In this document: positions 16,734-24,190 of the stretch, one piece after another | Position numbering within the stretch: the stretch's first letter is position 1 | Layout: each line of letters opens with the position of its first letter | Assembly (NCBI GenBank): GCA_005893305.1 | Contig: VBOZ01000034.1 | Location: 13,858-48,516 of the forward strand | Direction of reading: 5' to 3' | Origin: Candidatus Eisenbacteria bacterium | Lineage (GTDB): Bacteria; Eisenbacteria; RBG-16-71-46; SZUA-252 | Length of the DNA stretch: 34,659 nucleotides | Made by a program: the position numbers and the translations under genes | The notes under the pieces: generated by a model | The model's input: the letters and a program-made list of their open reading frames with translations, nothing else | The model's database searches: none | Told to the model about the DNA's origin: nothing

Positions 16734-18616
16734 AGGCGCTCCGCTCGGTCTCGCTCCTGCTGCTCCTCGTCGCTACCCAGGCGATCGGGCCCGCCGCCCA
16801 TGCGTACGCGCAGTCTTCGGGCGCCGCGGGAACGTCGAACCTGCTCGCGTCGCCCGGGAGCTGGCCGACCACGGGCGCCTTGAGCGGAACCACCGCGCTC
16901 GGCCTCGATCCCTCGGCGGTCTACTTGAACCCCGCGGGACTCGCGGACCAGGACGAGCGCACCTTCCTCGTTCACCATGGACTCCTGCAGTTCGACACCT
17001 CCTGGGATCTGGCCGCGGTCGCCTATCCGATCCCCGGACTCGGCGCCGCGGGGCTCGGCCTCGCGCGAATCGGCTCCTCCGGCATCGAGGCATACGACTC
17101 CGCGAACCAGCCCCTCGGCACGATCGGCTACAGCGAGACCTCGATCGCGGTGAGCGTGGCCCGGCGCGTCTACGGCCCCATCGGCGCCGGGATCTCGTTC
17201 AAGGTATTGAGCCAGTCGCTCGGCGCCGTATCGGCCGCCGCGCCCTCGATGGACCTGGGCGCCGTCTATCGTCCGGAGCTGCTCCGCGGCGGACAGGTCG
17301 GTTTCTCGGTCCAGAACGTCGTGGCCGGATCGCTCGATCTGGGCGGGGCGACGTCGAGCCTCTCCCGCTCCTTCCGCCTCGGGCTCGCGAGCCCCGAGTG
17401 GCGCTTCGGACGCCTCATGGCGGGGCGGGCCGTCGCCGACCTCGCGCGCGAAGGGGTCATGAAGACGCGGCTCGGCGTCGAGGCGACCCGGCTTGGGATC
17501 GGCTCCCTCCGCGTGGGGCTCGACCGCGGGCGTCCGCTCTTCGGATTCGGCATCAACTGGCGCCGGTACGGGCTGGACTTCGCCCTGGCGCAGGGGGAGA
17601 TCGAGGCCACCAAGCAGCTCGCGCTCCACGTCGCGTGGGGCGAGCCGCTGAGCCAGTACGAGGAGCGCCGCCGCGCCGAGTACGCGAGGGCCGCGGAGGA
17701 CTCGGTGCGGGCGCGCCGCGCGGGGCTCGTGGCCCGCGATCGCGCGAAGGCCGAGCAAGCGGAGTCGATCGGCGACTGGGAGCGCGCGCTTCTCCTCTGG
17801 GAGATCCTCGTTCGCGAGCGGCCCGACGACAAGACCTACGAAGCGCGCGCGGCGGCGGCCCGGGTCGAGATCCAGGCGACCGCGAAGCGGGAGGTCGAGG
17901 CGGAGAGCGGCCGGAGGGTCGCGTCCACGATCGCTTCCATGACGCGCGCGTCGCTTCGGCGCGGGGACGTCGAGGAGGCGACCTGGATCTGGCGCGGCTT
18001 CGCTCCTCCGGGACACCCACCCACGGGGGTCGCGCCCGAGAGCCTCGCGGCGGTCGAGGCCGAGCTCCTGGTCGCGCGTGAGCGCGCCGCGGGGCGCGCC
18101 GTCGCGCGCGCCGACTCGCTCCGGCTGGCGGGGCGGGTGTTCGACGCCGCCGAACAGGCGGCTCTCGCGCTCCGGCTGAAGCCCGACGACCCGCAGGCGC
18201 AGGCCGTCTGGGCCTCGCTCCAGGTCCTGGTCCACAAGAGCGCGGACACGGCGGCGACGCTGGGTAGGAAGCTCGAGACCCTGACCGCGGTGCACGAAGC
18301 GTCGCAGGCATTCAACGAGGGGCGGTACACGGACGCGCAGGTCGCCGTCCGCCGCGCGCTCGCGCTCGAGCCCTCGAACATGGAAGCGCGCGCCTGGCGC
18401 GACCGCATCGAGCGGCGGCTCTCGACGCCGAAGCCCGAGGTCGATGCCCGGATCAAGCAGCTCTACATCAAGGGGATGGAGGCCTTCTCCTCGGGCGACT
18501 ACCGCGAGGCGCTCAGGAACTGGGAGCAGATCCTCGTGCTCGACCCGCTCAACGAGAGCGCCCGTAGGAACGTGCTCGAAGCGCGCGATCGGATGAAGTC
18601 GGAGGCGAGGCGGTGA
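16730..18616 (+). CDS. PorV/PorQ-like outer-membrane barrel protein with C-terminal TPR domain
   Basis: 628 residues. A signal peptide (SVSLLLLLVATQAIG, end near AYA-Q) is followed by a PorV/PorQ (UPF0164)-type barrel at about residues 35-305, with the family motif AVYLNPAGLAD (Asn67-Pro68) and alternating amphipathic strands. Residues ~310-628 are helical and charged. They contain TPR-like pairs such as AFSSGDYREALRNWEQIL and YTDAQVAVRRALALEPSN, and probably face the periplasm. PorV-type barrels help deliver or hold proteins with C-terminal sorting domains on the surface, which fits its position directly after the giant protein that carries such a domain. The ATG overlaps the upstream stop and its own stop overlaps the next start (GTGA). 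The partner relationship is inferred. Confidence 0.83.
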   Translation: MKALRSVSLLLLLVATQAIGPAAHAYAQSSGAAGTSNLLASPGSWPTTGALSGTTALGLDPSAVYLNPAGLADQDERTFLVHHGLLQFDTSWDLAAVAYPIPGLGAAGLGLARIGSSGIEAYDSANQPLGTIGYSETSIAVSVARRVYGPIGAGISFKVLSQSLGAVSAAAPSMDLGAVYRPELLRGGQVGFSVQNVVAGSLDLGGATSSLSRSFRLGLASPEWRFGRLMAGRAVADLAREGVMKTRLGVEATRLGIGSLRVGLDRGRPLFGFGINWRRYGLDFALAQGEIEATKQLALHVAWGEPLSQYEERRRAEYARAAEDSVRARRAGLVARDRAKAEQAESIGDWERALLLWEILVRERPDDKTYEARAAAARVEIQATAKREVEAESGRRVASTIASMTRASLRRGDVEEATWIWRGFAPPGHPPTGVAPESLAAVEAELLVARERAAGRAVARADSLRLAGRVFDAAEQAALALRLKPDDPQAQAVWASLQVLVHKSADTAATLGRKLETLTAVHEASQAFNEGRYTDAQVAVRRALALEPSNMEARAWRDRIERRLSTPKPEVDARIKQLYIKGMEAFSSGDYREALRNWEQILVLDPLNESARRNVLEARDRMKSEARR

Positions 18617-21093
18617 AGCTCGCGAACCGCCCGATGGCCCCGCGCCGGTTCCACCTCCGCGTGGCCGCCGAGGAGCAGCACCTGGCCGAGATCCGCGACT
18701 TCCTCCAGGAAGTCGGCGAGAAGCTCCTCATCCCCGGCCGGGTCCTCGCGAACACCAAGCTGGCGGTCGACGAGGCGTGCACGAACATCGTGAAGCACGG
18801 CTATCGGGGGGTGGCCGGCTTCATCGAGGTCGTGGTGACCGGGAACGGACGCGAGTTCTCGATCGCGATCCACGACCAGGGAAAGAGCTTCGACCTCCGG
18901 AACGTCAAGAGCCCGGATCTCAAGATGTACGTCGAGACGAGGAAACGCGGCGGCCTCGGCGTCTTCCTGATGAACCAGCTCATGGACGAGGTGCGCTACC
19001 GCGCGGGCGACGACGGCAACGTTCTCACCATGTCGAAGCGGCTGGGACGCTCCCGCCGCCGGCGCCCCGGGAAGGATCAACCGCGCCGCACGCTTCGCTT
19101 CACCTACACGGTCCAGGCCTTTGGCGCGATCACGCTGATCGTCGCCCTGGCCTTCGGCGCGATCCACCTGCGGCAGATCGGCGGTCTGGAGGAGGAGGTG
19201 CTGGCCCAGGCGCGCGCCTCGGCCGCGAGCCTCGCGGGATCGGGCCTCGACGTCCTGTTGCGGAAGGAGCCGATGTCGGTGGAGCAGACCCTTCTGAATC
19301 AATCGATCCGCACGCTCCTTCGCTTCCGGCCCGAGTACGCGGCGGCCCGCGTGATCGACGCGGCGGGCCGGGTCTGGGGATCGGACCGATTCGAGGAGCT
19401 CTTCTCGACGCGGACGCTCCCGCAGGGCGCGCAGGCGGTCACGCCGGGAGCCCGACCGGGTGGCAGGCCGGGCCCGCCCGTCGCCATGGTCGAGCCCGCG
19501 AACGGAAAAACGCGCGAGGTCTATTATCCGATCCTCGAGCCGTCGGCAAGAACGCAGCGGGCGCTCGGCTGGATCCAGATCGTGGTGCGCGAATCGGCGA
19601 TCGCCGAGCGGATCAGCGGCGCGCGCATCGAGCTGGCGACGATCGCGCTCTTCACGCTCCTCCTCGGCTACATGCTCTCGGCCATCCTGATCACGATCTT
19701 CGTCCAGCCGATCCAGGCGCTCTCCGACAGCGTGCGGGCCATCGGAGAGGGCACGATGGTCGCCGACATCGGCGCGTCGGGGAACGACCAGATCGACGAC
19801 ATCGCGCGCGCGTTCAACGAGGTGACGGCCAAGTTCCGCGCCGCCCAGGGCCACCTGATGGAGCAGGAGCGGATGCAGCAGGAAATGCAGGTGGCGCAGG
19901 AAATCCAGCAGATGCTCCTCCCGCGCAAGGTGCCCGAGCTGGAAGGGTTCGAGCTCGGCTACCTCTACCGCGCCGCGAAGGAGGTGGGGGGCGATTACTT
20001 CGACTTCTTGACGGTCGACGAGCGCACGGTCGGCGTCGTGGTCGCGGACGTCTCGGGAAAGGGCGTCCCGGGCTCGCTGGTCATGACCATGATCCGCACC
20101 GCGCTCCGGATGGAAGCCCGCGGGAACCGGTCGGCGTCGGACGTGATGGCCAGGATGAACGCCTTCGTGACCGAGGACATGAAGAAGGGGATGTTCGTGA
20201 CCATGTTCTACGTCGTGCTGGATTCGGTGAACCGCGTGGTCACCTACGCGAGCGCCGGACACAACCCGATGATCCTCTACCGCGGGGAGGAGGACTCGAC
20301 CTACTTCCTGAAGCCGAAGGGGATCCCGGTCGGGATCAACGTGCCGGACGAGGAATTGTTCCGGAAGACGATCAGCGTGGAGAAGCTGTCGCTTCGCGAG
20401 GGGGACATGCTCGTGATCTACACCGACGGCATCACTGAGGCGATGAACCCCGATCGGGACCAGTTCGGCGAAGCGAGGCTCCTCTCCGCGATCAAGCGGT
20501 ACGGCCACATGACGTCGCAGGAGTTCGCCGAGGCGCTGAATCTCGAGATTCAGGAGTTTACGGGCGGCGCGCCGCAGAACGACGACATCACGCTCGTGGC
20601 CATCAAGGAGAAGGTGCCGGTCGAGGCGCGGCTCGAGGAGAACCGGCGCGAGCTCTTCCGGTTGATCGAGGAGGAGGGGATGCCGGTGGCCGAGGCGTGC
20701 GCCAAGCTCCAGGTCGCCTCCTCCACTTATTACAAGTACAAGCGCCGCGTGGAGGTCATGGGAGGGGAAGAGGGCCTGAAGCCGACCCGGCCCCAGGCGC
20801 CGCTGGCGCGAGCAAGCGTTGAGGAGGAGGCGGCGATCTTGGAGATCGTCCGGGCCGAGCCGTCGCTGGGGGCCAAGCGAGTCTGGGAGATCCTCAGGGC
20901 CACAAATCGCTGCCGCGCCGACCTTTCCGAGAGGGCGATTTACGAGATGTTTCGCAGGAAGGGCCTCAACACGAGGGAAAAAAGGCTCGAGTTCAGCCGC
21001 AACGGAACCGATAAACGAATGGCGAGGCTCGCTCGGGCATTGTCGGAGGGCCCGGCGCCGACCCCGACCGAGCAAGGAGGAGGGGAAGCATGA
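18613..21093 (+). CDS. Membrane partner-switch protein: RsbW-like kinase, HAMP, SpoIIE/PP2C phosphatase and transposase-type HTH tail
   Basis: 826 residues in order: (a) residues ~10-150, RsbW/SpoIIAB-like ATPase/kinase with DEACTNIVKHGY (Asn58), IHDQGKSFD and GGLGVFLMNQLMDEV; (b) TM1 ~163-183; (c) periplasmic sensor ~184-340; (d) TM2 ~341-363; (e) HAMP and coiled segment to ~435; (f) SpoIIE/RsbU phosphatase with GGDYFDF (Asp461), VADVSGKGVPGSLVM, SAGHNPM, YTDGITEAM and NDDITLV (Asp657-Asp658); (g) residues ~677-795, an HTH (PVAEACAKLQVASSTYYKYK) and a second helical unit (GAKRVWEIL, SERAIYEMFRRKGLNTREKR). Part g resembles the DNA-binding end of IS481/IS3 transposases; no DDE core follows. 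The kinase and phosphatase parts should both be cytoplasmic and would act in opposite ways on a STAS protein, here the next gene. GTG start with GGAGGC upstream. Confidence 0.88.
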   Translation: MKLANRPMAPRRFHLRVAAEEQHLAEIRDFLQEVGEKLLIPGRVLANTKLAVDEACTNIVKHGYRGVAGFIEVVVTGNGREFSIAIHDQGKSFDLRNVKSPDLKMYVETRKRGGLGVFLMNQLMDEVRYRAGDDGNVLTMSKRLGRSRRRRPGKDQPRRTLRFTYTVQAFGAITLIVALAFGAIHLRQIGGLEEEVLAQARASAASLAGSGLDVLLRKEPMSVEQTLLNQSIRTLLRFRPEYAAARVIDAAGRVWGSDRFEELFSTRTLPQGAQAVTPGARPGGRPGPPVAMVEPANGKTREVYYPILEPSARTQRALGWIQIVVRESAIAERISGARIELATIALFTLLLGYMLSAILITIFVQPIQALSDSVRAIGEGTMVADIGASGNDQIDDIARAFNEVTAKFRAAQGHLMEQERMQQEMQVAQEIQQMLLPRKVPELEGFELGYLYRAAKEVGGDYFDFLTVDERTVGVVVADVSGKGVPGSLVMTMIRTALRMEARGNRSASDVMARMNAFVTEDMKKGMFVTMFYVVLDSVNRVVTYASAGHNPMILYRGEEDSTYFLKPKGIPVGINVPDEELFRKTISVEKLSLREGDMLVIYTDGITEAMNPDRDQFGEARLLSAIKRYGHMTSQEFAEALNLEIQEFTGGAPQNDDITLVAIKEKVPVEARLEENRRELFRLIEEEGMPVAEACAKLQVASSTYYKYKRRVEVMGGEEGLKPTRPQAPLARASVEEEAAILEIVRAEPSLGAKRVWEILRATNRCRADLSERAIYEMFRRKGLNTREKRLEFSRNGTDKRMARLARALSEGPAPTPTEQGGGEA
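21076..21083 (+). promoter_or_regulatory. Strong ribosome binding site of the STAS gene
   Basis: GGAGGAGG, 6 bases before ATG 21090, inside the 3' end of the phosphatase gene. Together with the ATGA overlap it suggests the STAS protein is made efficiently by both reinitiation and direct entry. Confidence 0.6.
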
Positions 21094-21752
21094 AGGGAAT
21101 CGACGTTTACGTCGAGGAAGCAGCCCAGAACCGAGGCGTATCGGTGCTGCGAGTTTCGGGCTACGTCGATACGACGACCAGCCCCGACCTCGAGCGCAGG
21201 CTTCAGGCGCTTCTGCGCGACAAGCGCTTCCACATCGTGGTCGACCTTTCCGGCGTCGAGTACATCTCGAGCGCGGGGTGGGGGATCTTCATCAGCGAGA
21301 TCCGAGAGATCCGCGAGCAGGGCGGCGATCTGAAGCTCGCGGGGATGATCCCCGACGTCCGCGAGGTATTCGACCTCCTCGAATTCGAGAACATCCTGAA
21401 ATCCTACGCCGACGCCGATCTGGCCATCGCCTCGTTCGGCCAGATCACGCCCGCGCCCCAGGCGTCTTCGGCGAGCGCGGCCGATGCCTCCGGCTCCGCG
21501 CAGTCCGCGGCGAGCAAAGGCCCGCAGCGCTCCGAGACGGTCCTCTCCGACGAGGACCTGATCCGCGAGATCGCGCGGCAGCACCCCGAGTTCGGCCTCA
21601 TGCGCATCCAGAAGGAGCTTCGCCGGCCGGAGCGCGGGGGGCGCGACTTGAATCCGGTCCAGATCTACGTCCTCCTCCGCAAGCTCGACCTCGACACGCG
21701 CGAGCGGCGCGTGGCCCTCGCAAAGGAAAATCAAACTTCGACGCGGCGCTAA
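21090..21752 (+). CDS. STAS anti-anti-sigma factor with a transposase-type helix-turn-helix tail
   Basis: 220 residues. Residues 1-~112 form a STAS domain of SpoIIAA/RsbV type: VLRVSGYVDTTTSPDLE, then VVDLSGVEYISSAGWGIF with Ser60/Ser61 at the usual phosphorylation site, then LAGMIPDVREVFDLLEF. An Ala/Ser/Pro linker (~116-150) leads to a helical tail at ~153-211: LIREIARQHPEFG, RIQKELRRPERGG, PVQIYVLLRKLDLDTRERR. The tail aligns with residues ~737-795 of the preceding phosphatase (shared E-I-x-R, P-x-x-G, R-I/V, I-Y, L-x-TRE-x-R). It should be the substrate of the kinase and phosphatase parts of the upstream protein. The tail could bind DNA or pair with the matching tail. The STAS call is firm; the role of the tail is inferred. 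Confidence 0.9.
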   Translation: MKGIDVYVEEAAQNRGVSVLRVSGYVDTTTSPDLERRLQALLRDKRFHIVVDLSGVEYISSAGWGIFISEIREIREQGGDLKLAGMIPDVREVFDLLEFENILKSYADADLAIASFGQITPAPQASSASAADASGSAQSAASKGPQRSETVLSDEDLIREIARQHPEFGLMRIQKELRRPERGGRDLNPVQIYVLLRKLDLDTRERRVALAKENQTSTRR

Positions 21753-21770
21753 ATCAAATCCGCTTGACCG

Positions 21771-21821
21771 GCGGGGGAGCGCGCGCTTATCGTTCGGCGC
21801 ACGATCCCCCGCGATGCTTTT
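21771..21821 (+). terminator. Probable terminator of the surface-protein/partner-switch operon
   Basis: A GC-rich 8-bp stem (GCGGGGGA 21771-21778 with TCCCCCGC 21805-21812) encloses a 26-base loop that can pair further (GCGC with GCGC). TTTT at 21818-21821 follows five bases later. It starts 19 bases after the STAS stop. Confidence 0.5.
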
Positions 21822-21901
21822 CCGCCTTCCTCCGATCGCCCCGCCCCGAGTAGAGCTATTTTCGCGCAGGCAGAAACCGTGATTTCGGGGTACTTACGGC
21901 G

Positions 21902-24067
21902 ATGAAGATCGAAATCGAAGCGGTACCACAGGCTGCTGCAATCCTGCTAATCGCGGCCGCGTTGGGCCTGGGCCTCTGGGCCTACCTGACCCGCTATCCG
22001 GCCCTCGCGCCGAAGCGCCGCTGGATTCTCCTCGCGGCGCGGCTCACCGCGCTGCTGGCGCTCCTCCTTGCCTCGCTCGCTCCGGTCCTTCGCTATCCCG
22101 AGGCGTCCCGCGCGCGAAACCGCCTCCTGGTGCTCCTCGACCACTCGGGGAGCATGGGTGTGCGCGATGCCTCCGGGGGACGGAGCCGGAAGAGCGCCGC
22201 CGACAGCGCGGCCGCGGCCATCGCGCGCGAGCTGAGCGGACGCTACGACGTCCGCGTTGCCGCCTTCGACGCCGCCCTCGGCACGTTCGGGAAGGACGTT
22301 CGACATGCCGCGGAATCGTTCCCGGGAGGCGGAGAGACCGCTCTCGGCGACGCGATCCGCGGCGCGGTAACGCGCCTCGATCCCGATTCCGTCGCGGCCA
22401 TCCTCGTGCTGAGCGACGGCGAGGTGAACCGAGGCGAGGATCCCGAGCGCGCGCTCGACTCGACCCTGCCCGCGTTCGGCCTGGTGGTCGGGAGCCCGTC
22501 CGACCCGCCGACGGTCGGAATCGCGGGGGTCGAGGCGCCGCCCGAGATGATCGTCGCGCGCGCCACGCCCCTGACCGTGACCGTACGCCAGGGCGGGCGT
22601 CCCGCCTCGCGCGGCATCGTGCGCGTGAGCGAGGACGGACGAGAGCTGGGCCGCGCGCCGTTCAAGCTCGACGGCTCCGGCGCCTCCGCTCGCGTATCGA
22701 TCCCGGTGACGCTGACCGCCCGCGGGAAGCGGTTCCTCGCGGTCGAGCTCCTCGACGTCCCCGACGACCCGATGCGCGAGAACAAGCGGCGTCTTGTCGC
22801 GGTGACCGCGAGGCCGGCCAAGCGGTCGGTCCCGTTGCTCGCCGCCTCGTGGGACTGGGACCTCCGCTCGCTCGCCCGAGGCGTCGAGGAGGACACCACC
22901 TGGGGCATCGTCCGATTGTCGCCGAGCGGAGCGTCCCAAGTTTCGCGGCTCGGAGGCCCCCCGGGTCCGTTCGATAGCTACCTCGAGGACGCCGAGGCCG
23001 TCGTCGCTCGATTCGACGCGTCGACCATCACGCTGGAGCGCGCCGCGGCGCTGATGCGTTATCTGGAGCGTGGCGGCGGCGTGCTTCTTTGGGTCGATCC
23101 GTATCCGCGTCCTCCCGTCGAGTCCCCGCTCACGCGGGCCGTCGGCCTGGCATGGCGCTTCTCGGGGCAGCCGGTCGGCCCCGTCGCGACCGCCGAGCTG
23201 GCGCCCGGGGGTCACACGCACGAAATCGCACTTCTCGGCGGAGATGCCGCGAGCGCGGCCGCGACGTGGAAGGATCTGCCCCCGGTCGAGCCGCTGGTGG
23301 CGTTCGACCCCACGGGGAGCCCGCTCCAGCCGGTCGTCCTGGGCCGCGTCAGCAGCGGCGCCGTTCCGCTCGTGCTCGCGGGCACCGTGGGAAAAGGGCG
23401 GGTCGTGGTCCTGAACGCCGCCGGCGTCTACCGATGGGGGCTCACCGCCTCGGGGATCGCGGGGCGCGCCGGGGTCGAGACGGCGTTTTTCGGCGGAATC
23501 TGCCGCTGGCTCGCGGGCGGATCGGAGGACCATCCGGTCCAGATCGAGGCGCCTGAGATCACGCCGGAAGGGCGCCCGGTCCCGATTCGGATCGTGGCGT
23601 CGCTGCCCGGTCCGCAGGGAGCCGAGGCGCGCGTGACCGCGAGGGCGGTCGGCGGAAAACCCGCGGCCGGCGCCCAGGTGGAAGCCAAGCTGACGCCCAC
23701 GGCCGGAGGGGAATTCTCAGGGTCCCTCCCGCTGGGGCCAGGCACCTACCTGCTTCGTGGGAGCGTGACTCGGGGGGGCCGGTCCGTCGGGAGCGACAGC
23801 ATCCGCATCGCGGTCGGAGTCCAGGGAATCGAATTCGAGACGCTCGCCGCCGATCCGTCGTCGCTTCGCCGCCTCGCGGAAAGCTCGGGGGGATTGGCGG
23901 CGCCCATCGACAGCGCCGGCCCGGTGATCGAACGGCTTCGTTCTCCCGATCTCTCCCGCGTCCGCATGGCGGAGATCGACCTCTTCCACAATCCTCTCCT
24001 CTTCACGATCCTGATCGTCGCCCTAGCGTTGGAATGGGCGATGCGGCGGAGGTTCCATCTGATGTAG
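21902..24067 (+). CDS. Membrane protein with von Willebrand A domain
   Basis: 721 residues. Two N-terminal membrane helices (about residues 9-28 and 40-60) are followed by a von Willebrand A domain with a complete metal site: D80-x-S82-x-S84 in LLDHSGSMG, Thr146 in GGETALGD and Asp172 in LSDGEVNRG. A long soluble part then includes a stretch (residues ~310-540) resembling glutamine-amidotransferase-like domains of BatA/BatB-type and related vWA membrane proteins (MRYLERGGGVLLWVD, GKGRVVVLNAAGVYRWG). One membrane helix (LFTILIVALALEW) closes the protein. Such proteins usually act in envelope stress or complex assembly, often beside a MoxR ATPase, which is not present here. ATG start without a clear ribosome site, 149 bases after the STAS gene and beyond its terminator, so it is probably transcribed separately. 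Confidence 0.82.
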   Translation: MKIEIEAVPQAAAILLIAAALGLGLWAYLTRYPALAPKRRWILLAARLTALLALLLASLAPVLRYPEASRARNRLLVLLDHSGSMGVRDASGGRSRKSAADSAAAAIARELSGRYDVRVAAFDAALGTFGKDVRHAAESFPGGGETALGDAIRGAVTRLDPDSVAAILVLSDGEVNRGEDPERALDSTLPAFGLVVGSPSDPPTVGIAGVEAPPEMIVARATPLTVTVRQGGRPASRGIVRVSEDGRELGRAPFKLDGSGASARVSIPVTLTARGKRFLAVELLDVPDDPMRENKRRLVAVTARPAKRSVPLLAASWDWDLRSLARGVEEDTTWGIVRLSPSGASQVSRLGGPPGPFDSYLEDAEAVVARFDASTITLERAAALMRYLERGGGVLLWVDPYPRPPVESPLTRAVGLAWRFSGQPVGPVATAELAPGGHTHEIALLGGDAASAAATWKDLPPVEPLVAFDPTGSPLQPVVLGRVSSGAVPLVLAGTVGKGRVVVLNAAGVYRWGLTASGIAGRAGVETAFFGGICRWLAGGSEDHPVQIEAPEITPEGRPVPIRIVASLPGPQGAEARVTARAVGGKPAAGAQVEAKLTPTAGGEFSGSLPLGPGTYLLRGSVTRGGRSVGSDSIRIAVGVQGIEFETLAADPSSLRRLAESSGGLAAPIDSAGPVIERLRSPDLSRVRMAEIDLFHNPLLFTILIVALALEWAMRRRFHLM

Positions 24068-24090
24068 AAAGCCGAGCCGCAGCGCCGCGT

Positions 24091-24128
24091 GGCGCCCGAG
24101 CCCGTCCCCGGCGCCCGAGCCCGTCCCC
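24091..24128. repeat. Two-copy 19-bp perfect tandem repeat in the gap before the lamin-tail gene
   Basis: GGCGCCCGAGCCCGTCCCC occurs at 24091-24109 and again at 24110-24128 without a base between. A small stem (GCGCC 82-86 / GGCGC 91-95 of 24000) overlaps the first copy. The gap (24068-24190) otherwise shows only the GGGAGGAC ribosome site near 24177-24184. Confidence 0.85.
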
Positions 24129-24190
24129 GAATCCCCCGCGCCTCGAACAACCGCTTCCCCTGCCTCCTCCTGATCCGGGAGGACTGATTC

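Noticed and set aside
20641-21020. Remnant of an inserted transposon at the end of the phosphatase gene
   Set aside because: The transposase-like part is in frame, no catalytic core or inverted ends are seen, the junction to the STAS gene is an intact ATGA overlap, and the neighbouring gene has a related tail. Domestication fits better than a recent insertion.
21764-21793. Promoter TTGACC with TATCGT for the von Willebrand gene
   Set aside because: The boxes lie inside the hairpin that looks like a terminator, and the -10 match is poor with 18-base spacing.
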